A DNA stretch of 11,465 nt from CAZRZN01 sp964604565 (GTDB lineage: Bacteria > Pseudomonadota > Alphaproteobacteria > Rhodobacterales > Rhodobacteraceae), in the NCBI GenBank assembly GCA_964604565.1, contig CAZRZN010000126.1:1-11465 (forward strand), given 5' to 3'. Within the stretch, counting starts at the first letter, position 1. The number at the start of each line of letters is the position of its first letter. A model generated the notes under the pieces. It was not told where the DNA came from, ran no database searches, and saw only the letters and a list, made by a program, of their open reading frames with translations. Of the stretch, positions 1 through 7,143 are shown piece by piece. The translations under genes were made by a program, and so were the position numbers.

Positions 1-2
1 CG

Positions 3-1043
3 ATCCGAGCGCAGGGGGTCGAGATCACGCCCGAGACGCTGATGATCGCGGAGAATACGCCGCTGATCCTGCCGATCCACGGGGAACTTGACCGCGCCCG
101 CGAATCCGCGGCGCGGCCGGGGGTCAAGATCGGCACGACGGGGCGCGGGATCGGACCGGCCTATGAGGACAAGGTGGGGCGCCGTGCGGTCCGCGTGGCG
201 GATCTGGCGGATGACGCGACGCTGGAGGCGCGGGTCGACCGGGCCTTGATGCATCACGATCCGCTGCGAAAGGGTCTGGGCATCGACCCGGTGGACCGGG
301 AGGCCCTGTTGGCGCAGCTGAGAAAGATTGCCCCGGAGATCCTGCGCTACGCGGGGCCTGTGTGGAAAGTGCTGAACGAAAAGCGGCGGGCCGGACACCG
401 GATCCTGTTCGAGGGGGCGCAGGGCGCGTTGCTGGACATCGATTTCGGCACGTATCCGTTCGTGACGTCCTCGAACGTGATCGCGGGTCAGGCGGCGACC
501 GGGACGGGGATCGGGCCGGGGGCCATCGATTTCGTGCTGGGCATCGTCAAGGCCTATACCACGCGCGTGGGCGAGGGGCCCTTTCCGACCGAATTGCTGG
601 ACGCCGACGGTCAGAAACTCGGCGAGCGCGGGCATGAATTCGGCACCACCACGGGACGCAAGCGGCGTTGTGGCTGGTTCGACGCGGTGCTGGTGCGGCA
701 GACCTGCGCCACCTCCGGGGTGAACGGGATCGCGCTGACGAAACTGGACGTGCTGGACGGCTTCGAGCGGTTGAAGATCTGCGTGGCCTATGACCTCGAC
801 GGTGAGCGGCTGGAATATCTGCCCTTTGCGGCGGATGCGCAGGCGCGCTGTGTGCCGATCTATGAAGAGATGGAGGGCTGGAGCGAGTCGACTGAAGGGG
901 CGCGCAGCTGGGCCGATCTGCCGGGGGCCGCGATCAAATATGTGCGCCGGGTGGAAGAGTTGATCGGCTGTCCGGTGGCGCTGTTGTCGACGTCGCCGGA
1001 AAGGGACGACACGATCCTTGTCACCGACCCGTTCGCGGACTAG
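3..1043 (+). CDS. purA: adenylosuccinate synthetase, 5'-truncated by the window edge
   Basis: PurA joins IMP and aspartate using GTP to form adenylosuccinate, the first committed step from IMP to AMP, in the cytoplasm. The reading frame is already open at the window edge (reading IRAQGVEITPETL before the first internal Met), so the real start lies upstream. About 347 codons are visible. Against the usual length near 430 residues, roughly 85 N-terminal residues are missing, including the GTP-binding P-loop. Family signatures seen in order are GTTGRGIGPAYEDK (from about base 131), EGAQGALLDIDFGTYPFVTS (from about 410), the basic loop GTTTGRKRRCGWFDA (about 640-685), LTKLDVLDG (the NKxD-like guanine-binding segment, about 735-760), and the C-terminal CPVALLSTSPERDDTI. 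The stop is TAG at 1041. No frameshift is visible and the gene appears intact. The DUF2842 gene follows after 9 nt and is probably co-transcribed. Confidence 0.97.
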   Translation: MRAQGVEITPETLMIAENTPLILPIHGELDRARESAARPGVKIGTTGRGIGPAYEDKVGRRAVRVADLADDATLEARVDRALMHHDPLRKGLGIDPVDREALLAQLRKIAPEILRYAGPVWKVLNEKRRAGHRILFEGAQGALLDIDFGTYPFVTSSNVIAGQAATGTGIGPGAIDFVLGIVKAYTTRVGEGPFPTELLDADGQKLGERGHEFGTTTGRKRRCGWFDAVLVRQTCATSGVNGIALTKLDVLDGFERLKICVAYDLDGERLEYLPFAADAQARCVPIYEEMEGWSESTEGARSWADLPGAAIKYVRRVEELIGCPVALLSTSPERDDTILVTDPFAD

Positions 1044-1052
1044 TTCCCCATC

Positions 1053-1274
1053 ATGGCCTTGTCGCACAAAACCCGAAAGCGTCTTTCGCTGCTGATCCTG
1101 CTGGTGGGCATGCCGGCATATGTCGTGGCGGTGGTCACGGTCGTGAACTGGCTGGATCGCCCACCGATCTGGCTTGAATTCCTGATCTACGTGGCGCTTG
1201 GTGTCCTCTGGGCGCTGCCGTTCAAGTTCGTGTTTCGCGGTGTCGGACAGCCGGACCCTGACGCCAAGGACTGA
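1053..1274 (+). CDS. small membrane protein, DUF2842 type
   Basis: A 73-residue protein with a basic N-terminus (SHKTRKR) followed by two predicted membrane helices, about residues 11-32 and 41-60, separated by a short loop (NWLDRPPIW). The tail is short and polar, ending PDPDAKD. The basic N-terminus, two-helix hairpin and the segment VLWALPFKFVFR match what I know of the alphaproteobacterial DUF2842 family, whose function is unknown. The start ATG is 9 nt after the purA stop and has no clear Shine-Dalgarno, so translation may depend on coupling to purA. The inner membrane is the likely location. It is the last gene before a strong terminator. Longer frames in the same region on either strand are rejected because they lack membrane or family character. 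Confidence 0.85.
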   Translation: MALSHKTRKRLSLLILLVGMPAYVVAVVTVVNWLDRPPIWLEFLIYVALGVLWALPFKFVFRGVGQPDPDAKD

Positions 1275-1362
1275 CGGTCGGCGGGACGTCGCTGTTCCGG
1301 CTGCGCCGGAAGGCGCCCCGCCCACCGTCCCACGGCCTGCCCAGTCACCTGTCCGCGACACT

Positions 1363-1401
1363 GAAAGAAACCCCCGCAATGCAATTGCGGGGGTTTCTTT
1401 C
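1363..1401. terminator. bidirectional rho-independent terminator
   Basis: Bases 1363-1379 and 1385-1401 form a perfect 17-bp stem around a 5-nt loop. The core is CCCCCGC/GCGGGGG, flanked by GAAAGAAA on the left and TTTCTTTC on the right. Each strand therefore reads as a GC hairpin followed by a T-rich tract. It sits between the convergent purA-DUF2842 unit, 88 nt downstream of the DUF2842 stop, and the acidic-protein gene on the minus strand, whose stop is 20 nt away. It is well placed to end transcription from both sides. Confidence 0.93.
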
Positions 1402-1421
1402 TGCCTTGGATGCGCGCGGGC

Positions 1422-4172
1422 TCAGCCGCTTGCTGCTTGATCGGGGCGAAAGCTGATGTGGTCAGAAGCGGTGAAACGGCCACCGGAGGTTTTCCGAATC
1501 TTGCCCTCGCGCAGCAGTTGACCAAAACTGCGCAGCCGATCCTCGCGCGAGGAGTCGGCACGCTCTGCCTGACGCAGGGTGGTCATGAGTTGCGGGCGCG
1601 AGAACTGATCGAGCCCTTCGACATAGGACATGTAGGCCGCGGCCGCTTCGAGCAATTCGGGCAGATCCTTGGCCCCCATGCTTTGCGCATAGTCGGCAAA
1701 GCTGTTGCCGCCGGCATCGGCGGGTGCATGGGTCACCGGACGGGTGCGTTGCACGCGGCGCGGGCGCACCTGTGCCGCGCCCGTAGCGTCGCCGACCGCA
1801 TCCTCGTTTTGTGCTTCGGCGCGCTGTTCGGCCACCAGTTTGAGCGGCGCGCTGGTCGGCGCGGGCTTGCTCATGGGGCGTTCGGTGCGGGGTCCGACGC
1901 TTTGCGGATGGCGCGGGCGCACCACATCGGCAAGATCCTCGCGGTAAGGCTCCTGTTCTTCGGATGCGTCGGTCTTTCGGCTCAGCATCTGGTCCGCCTT
2001 GGTGGCAGCGACGGCTGCGCGCAAATGGGCGATGGCGCTGCGGCGGCGATTGCCCTCCGGCGCCTCCATCTCCGAGTTGGTCTGGTCCAGCAGCCGCGAG
2101 GCGTCCTGATCCGCCACATCCCGTTCGGTCAGCATGGCGCGCGCCGGGCTGGCCATCTTGACGGCCTTGCGCGCGTTTTCATCCAGATCGGGGTGTTCGC
2201 TGCTGTCGCGCGGATCGAGCGCGCTGTTCCAATTGACATCGGTCGGTTTGATCGGATTGTCGAGCCGGAGCGGCGCACTGGCCGCAGCGGGGACATCGAC
2301 CTCCAGCGTATCGGCGGAAGGCCAATCGTCAGCCGGAGCGGCCGTCACGCTTTCGGACAGATCCGGGGTCCCGAACACATCCGCATCGTCATCCTCGTCC
2401 CATGCGCCGAAATCATTGGCCAGCTCGGCCTTCACGGCGGCAAGTTCGCGGGCGAGTTCCTCTTCCTCGGCGGCCGACAGACTGCCGGTTTCGCGCGGCC
2501 CGGCCTCCGCGGGCGCAAATGCCTCCTGTGGCGCAGTCGGCGTCGCGGCGGTCTGGTCGATCCCTTCCGGGGCGCCTCCCTCTTCCATGGCCTGTTCGAA
2601 AACAGCGCGCTTGACCTTGACCACCCGGGCCTGAACCGGCGCCTCCGCCTCGTCGGACACCGACTGGACCATCGGGTGTTCGTCCGGAAGATCCTCTGTC
2701 GGGTCCGCGGCTTCCGGATCTATTGCCGGGCCGCCATGCTCAAGCCAGGTGGCTTCGGACGTGTCGTCACCGAGGGTTTCATCGTCCCGGGACAGGGGCG
2801 CATCGGGAGCGAGGGCCGCCATCCCCTCTGTCGGGCGCTCTGTCGGGGCGTCATCCGGCGCCGCCGATACCGGCGGCAGGTCATGCCCGGCGTCGTTGTC
2901 GTCATCGTTGTAGGCCAGAAGGCTTGCAACCGCGGCATCGAGGGCATCCTCCTCAGAGTCCGACGGTTCCGGCAGGTTTGCGAGGATCGTCTGGCCAGCC
3001 TCTTCGGTCTTGTCAGTGTCGACCAGAAGATCATGCATCAGAGCTTCGAGCGTGTCGTCCTGCGTCATCTCGGACGCCATATCCTCGCTCTGGTGCTCCG
3101 CATCGTCGTCGCGATCCGTCGAAAGGGCTTCCGTCTCCGGCGTCTTGTCGGTGAGAGCCTCTGCCTCTTCGAAGTCGGACAGATCGTCCTGCGCGTCTTG
3201 CACTTCCAGAACCGCTTCCTCGGGCGTGTCGGCCTCAAAGGTAGCTTCGATCCGGGTCGCGTCCTCGGACAGCGCCTCCCAAGCCGTGTCCTGCGAGAGT
3301 TCCGCCTCCACGACATCTTCGGCAGGCGTTTCTATTGTGGGCGTGTCTTCCCGCAGGGCCACGTCCTCTGACACCGTTTCCTCGGGCGCGGCGTCCCAAG
3401 ACGCGTCCTGCGAGGGTTCGGCCGCAAGGCGATCTCCCTCGGGTGTCCCGGTTTCGAGCGTGTCGTCCGGAAGCGACGCATCCCCGAGCGCTGTTTCTGC
3501 GGGGTCTGTTTCCTTGGGCATCGCGTCCCAAGACGCGTCATCATGCGCCGTCTCCTGCGCAGGTGCTGGCGGGGTCTCGACGACTTCTTCGGCCTCTTCG
3601 ACGCGGGCGACGACGGCCCGGATCCGGTCCAGCTTGGCTGCAATGTCGTCCGGAGCGGAAGCACGCGGAGCAGGCGCGGCTTCCGTCCAGTCGAGCGCCG
3701 TATCGTCGAGGGAAACCTCCTGCGAGGGTTCCTCGGCGTCCGGCTCTGGTCGTTCTATCGTGACGGCCGAGGCCTCGATCGTGTCATCGTCGGGCAGCAG
3801 ATCCTCGGTCCGCGGATCCGGCTGGACGGGTGACCGTCTGGCGGTGGACGGGACCGGTTCGCGGTTGAACTCGGCGGCCATGGCCCCGGCGGATGCGGCG
3901 GCGGCCATCACCCGCGGCGGGCTGCCCAGAGACAGGGTTCCCCCGCTGTCGGCGATCCTGTCGCGCAGGTATTCCGAGGCCAGCTCCGGATCGAACTGGG
4001 GCGGTTCGGCGCCAAAGAAGCGATCGTCCCCGACAACGCCGCGGAAGAACTGTGTCGTGTCCTTGATCACTCCCAACGGATCGTCGAAGCCTTCTGCCGT
4101 GCAGGAGAAGGTGCCGTAGGAAACAGTCAGTATCTTGCTCGAGCTCACCATGATCTGCTCACTTTCATTCAT
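1422..4172 (-). CDS. very acidic 916-aa repeat-rich protein of unknown function
   Basis: I do not recognise a named function. The N-terminal ~80 residues look folded, with segments ILTVSYGTFSCTAEGFDDP and a FFRGVVGDDRFFGAEPPQFD stretch. Residues about 105-640 are extremely rich in Asp, Glu, Ala and Thr and look disordered. Within this, a short amphipathic helix lies at 175-199 (KLDRIRAVVARVEEAEE) and degenerate DASWDA-type units occur at about 212, 256 and 295. The later part is more basic, with islands at 709-730 (RRRSAIAHLRAAVAATKAD) and 741-754 (EPYREDLADVVRPR). The last 94 residues look folded and end in a winged-helix-like segment, LLREGKIRKTSGGRF. There is no signal peptide or membrane helix, so it is likely cytoplasmic. 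The start is ATG at 4172; an alternative ATG seven codons in (4151) is possible, as neither has a strong ribosome site. I recall similar large hypothetical proteins in roseobacters, but the role is unknown. Confidence 0.85.
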   Translation of the reverse strand: MNESEQIMVSSSKILTVSYGTFSCTAEGFDDPLGVIKDTTQFFRGVVGDDRFFGAEPPQFDPELASEYLRDRIADSGGTLSLGSPPRVMAAAASAGAMAAEFNREPVPSTARRSPVQPDPRTEDLLPDDDTIEASAVTIERPEPDAEEPSQEVSLDDTALDWTEAAPAPRASAPDDIAAKLDRIRAVVARVEEAEEVVETPPAPAQETAHDDASWDAMPKETDPAETALGDASLPDDTLETGTPEGDRLAAEPSQDASWDAAPEETVSEDVALREDTPTIETPAEDVVEAELSQDTAWEALSEDATRIEATFEADTPEEAVLEVQDAQDDLSDFEEAEALTDKTPETEALSTDRDDDAEHQSEDMASEMTQDDTLEALMHDLLVDTDKTEEAGQTILANLPEPSDSEEDALDAAVASLLAYNDDDNDAGHDLPPVSAAPDDAPTERPTEGMAALAPDAPLSRDDETLGDDTSEATWLEHGGPAIDPEAADPTEDLPDEHPMVQSVSDEAEAPVQARVVKVKRAVFEQAMEEGGAPEGIDQTAATPTAPQEAFAPAEAGPRETGSLSAAEEEELARELAAVKAELANDFGAWDEDDDADVFGTPDLSESVTAAPADDWPSADTLEVDVPAAASAPLRLDNPIKPTDVNWNSALDPRDSSEHPDLDENARKAVKMASPARAMLTERDVADQDASRLLDQTNSEMEAPEGNRRRSAIAHLRAAVAATKADQMLSRKTDASEEQEPYREDLADVVRPRHPQSVGPRTERPMSKPAPTSAPLKLVAEQRAEAQNEDAVGDATGAAQVRPRRVQRTRPVTHAPADAGGNSFADYAQSMGAKDLPELLEAAAAYMSYVEGLDQFSRPQLMTTLRQAERADSSREDRLRSFGQLLREGKIRKTSGGRFTASDHISFRPDQAASG
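3274..3539 (-). repeat. degenerate tandem repeats within the acidic protein gene
   Basis: A 17-base core encoding DASWDA occurs identically at 3523-3539 and 3391-3407. A diverged copy encoding DTAWEA lies at 3274-3290. The distances are 132 and 117 bases, or 44 and 39 codons. The following codons also resemble each other (PxET...AL...D...ET...D), and the copies near 3400 and 3290 share an adjacent SQD-coding segment. A related SQE segment lies near 3715. The pattern suggests in-frame duplication followed by drift and small indels. Confidence 0.7.
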
Positions 4173-4240
4173 TCTGCAACAGTGTGTTTACCATGTTGAC
4201 CGGGACGAAAGCTGATCGAATCTGTGCCCGAAAGCGTATC

Positions 4241-4296
4241 ATTTCATGTCCGGATTGTGATCTGTTTCGCATTTCGCCATTAATCCGACATGAAAT
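4241..4296. promoter_or_regulatory. inverted repeat covering the thiN start codon
   Basis: Bases 4241-4256 pair with 4282-4296 to give 15 base pairs with a single bulged C and a loop of about 25 nt. The ATG of thiN (4290-4292) lies inside the right arm. In the thiN mRNA this could mask the start codon and the region where a ribosome would bind. As DNA it could instead be an operator between the divergent thiN and acidic-protein genes. It does not match the conserved TPP-riboswitch core as I remember it. The structure is seen directly; the regulatory role is inferred. Confidence 0.5.
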
Positions 4297-4976
4297 CCAG
4301 AGTTGTTCAAAGCAAAAAACCGGTTCTTTTGGTGGGTGGCGGCGCAATCGAGGCCGATGCCCTGTCGGCTGCGATGCGGGCGGCGGAGACCGTGGTTGCG
4401 GCGGATGGCGGCGCGGCGCGGGTGCTGGCGCTGGGGCGGATGCCCGACGCGGTCTATGGCGACATGGATTCGCTGCCGCCCGATTTGCAGGCAAGCCTTG
4501 CACCCGGTGTGCTGCGCCCCGTGACCGAACAGGACAGCACGGATTTCGACAAGTGCCTGCGCAACATCGAGGCCCCGCTGGTGATCGGCCACGGCTTTCT
4601 GGGCCACCGGCTGGATCATCAACTGGCGGCGATGACCGTGCTGGCGCTGCGGCCCGAACGGCGCTGCGTGCTGATCGGACAAGAGGACGTCGTCATGCTG
4701 TGCCCCCCGGCGCTGGCGCTGGATCTGGCGGTCGGGACGCGGTTTTCACTGTATCCCATGGCGCAAATGACCGGACGTTCCGAAGGGCTGCGCTGGCCGC
4801 TGGAGGGGCTGCGCTTTGCCCCGTCTGGGGTGATCGGGACGTCGAACGTGGTCTGCGGGCCGGTCCGTCTGTGGATGGACGCGGCGGCGATGCTTCTCAT
4901 ACTGCCGGTGGCGTGCCTGAATGAATTGCTTGCGGGATTGGCGGCCGCGCCCGCTGGATGGCCCGCTCGCGCATGA
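4290..4976 (+). CDS. thiN: thiamine pyrophosphokinase (thiamine diphosphokinase)
   Basis: The enzyme transfers pyrophosphate from ATP to thiamine to make thiamine diphosphate, in the cytoplasm. This allows use of salvaged thiamine. The 228-residue protein has the family motifs in order: LVGGG (14-18), AADGGA (37-42), GDMDS (57-61), DSTDFDKCL (82-90), GHRLDHQLA (105-113) and GTSN near the end (183-186). The Asp residues of the GDMDS and STDFDK motifs are the usual metal and nucleotide ligands. The start ATG gives an N-terminus of plausible length, but no strong Shine-Dalgarno is seen and the ATG sits in an inverted repeat. The gene is divergent from the acidic-protein gene (117 nt apart). Its last 80 bases overlap the end of a transporter gene on the other strand, giving an Ala/Pro-rich tail of about 15-20 residues beyond the usual domain. 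The symbol thiN follows bacterial usage for this family. Confidence 0.93.
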   Translation: MKSRVVQSKKPVLLVGGGAIEADALSAAMRAAETVVAADGGAARVLALGRMPDAVYGDMDSLPPDLQASLAPGVLRPVTEQDSTDFDKCLRNIEAPLVIGHGFLGHRLDHQLAAMTVLALRPERRCVLIGQEDVVMLCPPALALDLAVGTRFSLYPMAQMTGRSEGLRWPLEGLRFAPSGVIGTSNVVCGPVRLWMDAAAMLLILPVACLNELLAGLAAAPAGWPARA

Positions 4977-5847
4977 CGATATACAGGCCGGAGGCGATGG
5001 TCACGGCGATGCCGAGCGTGGCCAGAGGCCCCGGCAGATCGCCGAAAATCATAAAGCCGACGGCGGTGGCAAACGGAATTTCGAGGTATTGCATCGGTGC
5101 CAGCGTGGATGCGGGCGCATACCGCAGCGACCATGTCATCAGCAGATGGCCGAATGTCCCGGCAATCCCCATGAGGATGATCAGCACCCAGCCCCGTTGC
5201 GTCGGCGCGATCCAGGCCAGTTCCGGCAAAAGGCCCTGCGGGGTCAGCGTCATCAGCGGCACCATCAGCGCCAGCGCCAGCAGCGCCGACACCGCCTGCA
5301 TCCCGATGGGATCCGTGGTGGTCGCGATTCGCCGCGTCACCAGCATGAAAAGCGCAAAGGTCAGCGCGACGCCAAGCGGCAGCAGCGCGGGCCAGCCGAC
5401 ATCCGAAAACGCGGGCTGGATGACCAGAAGCGTCCCGATGAAGCCGACCGCACAGGCGCCCAGTCTGCGAAAGCCGACCTCTTCGCCCAGAAACCAGAAG
5501 CCCAGCAGCAGCAGGATGAAGGGCATCACGTAGGCGATGGCAATGGCATCCGCCAGCGGCAGATAGAGCAGGGCCGTGAAAATCAGCGCGATTCCGACGA
5601 CATGCAGCAGCGTGCGCAGGGCGACAAAGCCGAACGTGGTCAGATCCATCCGCCAGACACGTCCGGTGGCCAGCGTCAGCGGCACGAGGATCGCCGCCTG
5701 AAAGGCAAAGCGCAGGGTCACGAGCTGACCGACCGCCATCTCTGAGCCCAGCAGTTTTGCCAGCGCGTCGCCAAAGGGCGCCAGAACGCAGAAGCCCAGC
5801 ATGAGGGCAATGCCCAGAAGCGGGCGGTCCGTGTCTTTTCCGATCAT
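4897..5847 (-). CDS. EamA/DMT-family transporter, downstream copy
   Basis: A 316-residue inner-membrane protein with about ten hydrophobic helices arranged as two EamA repeats, roughly residues 10-140 and 155-290. The first repeat carries GIALMLGFCVLAPFGDALAK at its start and the family-typical LPLADAIAIAYVMPF and FLGEEVG segments. The second carries YAPASTLAPMQYLEIPFA and GDLPGPLATLGIAVTIASGLY. DMT members export or import small metabolites; the substrate here cannot be read from sequence. The start ATG at 5847 has AGGA about 7 nt upstream. The gene lies 72 nt downstream of a paralogous transporter on the same strand, so the two are probably co-transcribed. Its C-terminal coding end overlaps thiN by 80 bp tail to tail. 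The nearby thiamine gene might hint at a vitamin-related substrate, but convergent orientation makes that weak. Confidence 0.92.
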   Translation of the reverse strand: MIGKDTDRPLLGIALMLGFCVLAPFGDALAKLLGSEMAVGQLVTLRFAFQAAILVPLTLATGRVWRMDLTTFGFVALRTLLHVVGIALIFTALLYLPLADAIAIAYVMPFILLLLGFWFLGEEVGFRRLGACAVGFIGTLLVIQPAFSDVGWPALLPLGVALTFALFMLVTRRIATTTDPIGMQAVSALLALALMVPLMTLTPQGLLPELAWIAPTQRGWVLIILMGIAGTFGHLLMTWSLRYAPASTLAPMQYLEIPFATAVGFMIFGDLPGPLATLGIAVTIASGLYIVMRERAIQRARPPIPQAIHSGTPPAV

Positions 5848-5919
5848 GGCCGGATCCTAATTCGCGATCCGTCGAAAGGAAACTGGATCCTCCCGGTCGT
5901 GGCGGTCCGGGCGGATGGC

Positions 5920-6843
5920 TCAGGGGGGTGGCGGTGGCACCTTGACCCGCAGATCCAGCCGCCGTTCGCGTTCAAAGACATAAAGGCCCGAGGCCACGAT
6001 GATCGCGATGCCGACCCATGTCAGCGGCGTCGGAAAGTCCGAAAAGGCGAGGTAACCTACCACGGTTGCGCCAACGATTTCCAGATATTGCAGCGGGGCG
6101 ATCGTCCCCGCAGGCGCCAGACGCAGCGCGAAGGTCAGGAAAAGATGCGAGATCGTGGCAATCACGCCAACGCCCGCCAACGTCCAGACCGCGCGTCCCT
6201 CCGGCCAGACCGGATCGAGGAAGGGCTGACCGCTGCCGTTGAAGATCCACAGCGGCGGCAGGATCAGCAGCGTCGCGGCCAGTGCCGTGTGCCCTTGCAG
6301 GACCAGCGGGTGCAGGCGGCGGGCCATCGCGCGGGTCATCATCATGTAGATCGCAAAGAGCGCGGCGGTGACCAGCGGCAGCAAGGCGACCGGACCGAGG
6401 TCGGAAAAGCTGGGCCTGATGACAAGGAGCGCGCCGCCAAAGCCCACGGCGCAGGCGCTCAACCGGCGCCAGCCCACAGGCTCCCCCAGAAAGACCGCGC
6501 TCATCAGGATCAGGATGAAGGGTTCGACAAAGAAGATCGAGATCGCATCGGCGATCGGCATGAACCGCAACGCCTGAAAGAAACAGCCGGTCGCGGCCAG
6601 CAGCGTGAAAGCGCGGCCGATGTGCAGGGCGATGTCGCGCGGGCCGCATCGCAGGCTGTGCCCCAGCAGAAAGGCCAGCGGCAACAGGATGGCGACCTGG
6701 ATGCCGAAACGAAAGGCAAGGATCTGCGGCACCGGCACAACCTCCGGCGTCGCCTTGGCCAAGGCGTCCATCACCGGCGCAAGCGCGCAGAAGGCCAGCA
6801 TGAACAGAATGCCCACGGTCGTGCGGTCTGCCGATTGGGTCAT
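5920..6843 (-). CDS. EamA/DMT-family transporter, upstream copy
   Basis: A 307-residue ten-helix inner-membrane transporter with two EamA repeats. It is clearly paralogous to the next gene downstream. Shared segments include ALAPxxDALAK, MPIADAISIFFVEPFILIL, FLGEPVGWRRLSACAVGF, LLVIRPSFSDLG and APAGTIAPLQYLEI. The frame is open for another 47 codons to 6984. I chose ATG 6843 because GGAGG lies 4 nt upstream, because the protein then begins with a short polar leader (MTQSADRTT) directly before helix 1 as in its paralog, and because the extra residues are Arg/Pro-rich and unlike the family. The C-terminus ends in a short proline run. Substrate unknown; export of a metabolite or amino-acid derivative is the general expectation for this family. 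It is likely the first gene of a two-gene unit. Confidence 0.92.
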   Translation of the reverse strand: MTQSADRTTVGILFMLAFCALAPVMDALAKATPEVVPVPQILAFRFGIQVAILLPLAFLLGHSLRCGPRDIALHIGRAFTLLAATGCFFQALRFMPIADAISIFFVEPFILILMSAVFLGEPVGWRRLSACAVGFGGALLVIRPSFSDLGPVALLPLVTAALFAIYMMMTRAMARRLHPLVLQGHTALAATLLILPPLWIFNGSGQPFLDPVWPEGRAVWTLAGVGVIATISHLFLTFALRLAPAGTIAPLQYLEIVGATVVGYLAFSDFPTPLTWVGIAIIVASGLYVFERERRLDLRVKVPPPPP

Positions 6844-7143
6844 GGGGCCTCCGATGGGGGATGCAGTTGGATCATCAAACCTGTCCTGTCTTGGCAGATT
6901 GCGGCGCGCGGGTGTAGAGGGCGTCGGGCGTTTCCGGGCCGACCGTGGCCCCGGCCCGGCCCCTTGCCCATGTCGGCCCGTCATCGCAGCGCATGTCCGA
7001 TGCCGGTATGACGAGGCTGCCGCAATCTCCGGTCGAGATCCAAGGGCAAGGATCGTTCCCGACGGGCAGGCCCGCGACGGGGCGGGGACGAGGGCCGATA
7101 TGGCCGCTGGGGCGCGGCGGTTCCGGTCTGCGCGCGGCCCGCG
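6844..7143. other. 300-nt intergenic region without a recognisable gene
   Basis: This stretch lies between the exonuclease stop (TAA at 7144-7146) and the start of the upstream EamA gene, both on the minus strand. It should hold the end of the exonuclease transcript and the transporter promoter. I see GC-rich runs and short imperfect palindromes but no hairpin with a T-run, no convincing -35/-10 pair, no tRNA-like fold and no credible small gene. The open frames across it are Arg/Pro/Gly-rich and look like GC artefacts. Confidence 0.6.
6848..6852 (-). promoter_or_regulatory. ribosome binding site fixing the upstream EamA start
   Basis: GGAGG on the minus strand lies 4 nt before ATG 6843. It supports this start over the in-frame ATG at 6984. 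The spacing is slightly short but the match is strong. Confidence 0.7.

Noticed and set aside
1410..3371. 653-codon open frame on the plus strand opposite the acidic-protein gene, and a Ser-rich one at 3010..4119
   Set aside because: They mirror the GC-rich acidic codons of the minus-strand gene. They give Arg- or Ser-rich proteins without domains and overlap the terminator arrangement that fits a minus-strand gene.
4196..4224. TTGACC as a -35 element for thiN
   Set aside because: The sequence 17 nt downstream is a poor -10 match, so the pair cannot be called from sequence alone.
4241..4296. TPP riboswitch upstream of thiN
   Set aside because: The conserved CTGAGA and ACCTGAT-type core elements are absent; only a simple inverted repeat is present.
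4921..5745. 274-codon plus-strand frame opposite the EamA gene, and 5899..7011 opposite its paralog
   Set aside because: Both are Arg/Gln/Gly-rich with no fold signal and lie opposite clear transporters; they are typical antisense frames in GC-rich DNA.
5848..5919. Possible terminator between the two EamA genes (CCCGG...CCGGG)
   Set aside because: Only a 5-bp stem with a 10-nt loop and no adjacent T-run; co-transcription is more likely.
6844..6984. 47-codon N-terminal extension of the upstream EamA transporter
   Set aside because: Arg/Pro-rich, unlike the family, and the ribosome site lies before ATG 6843.
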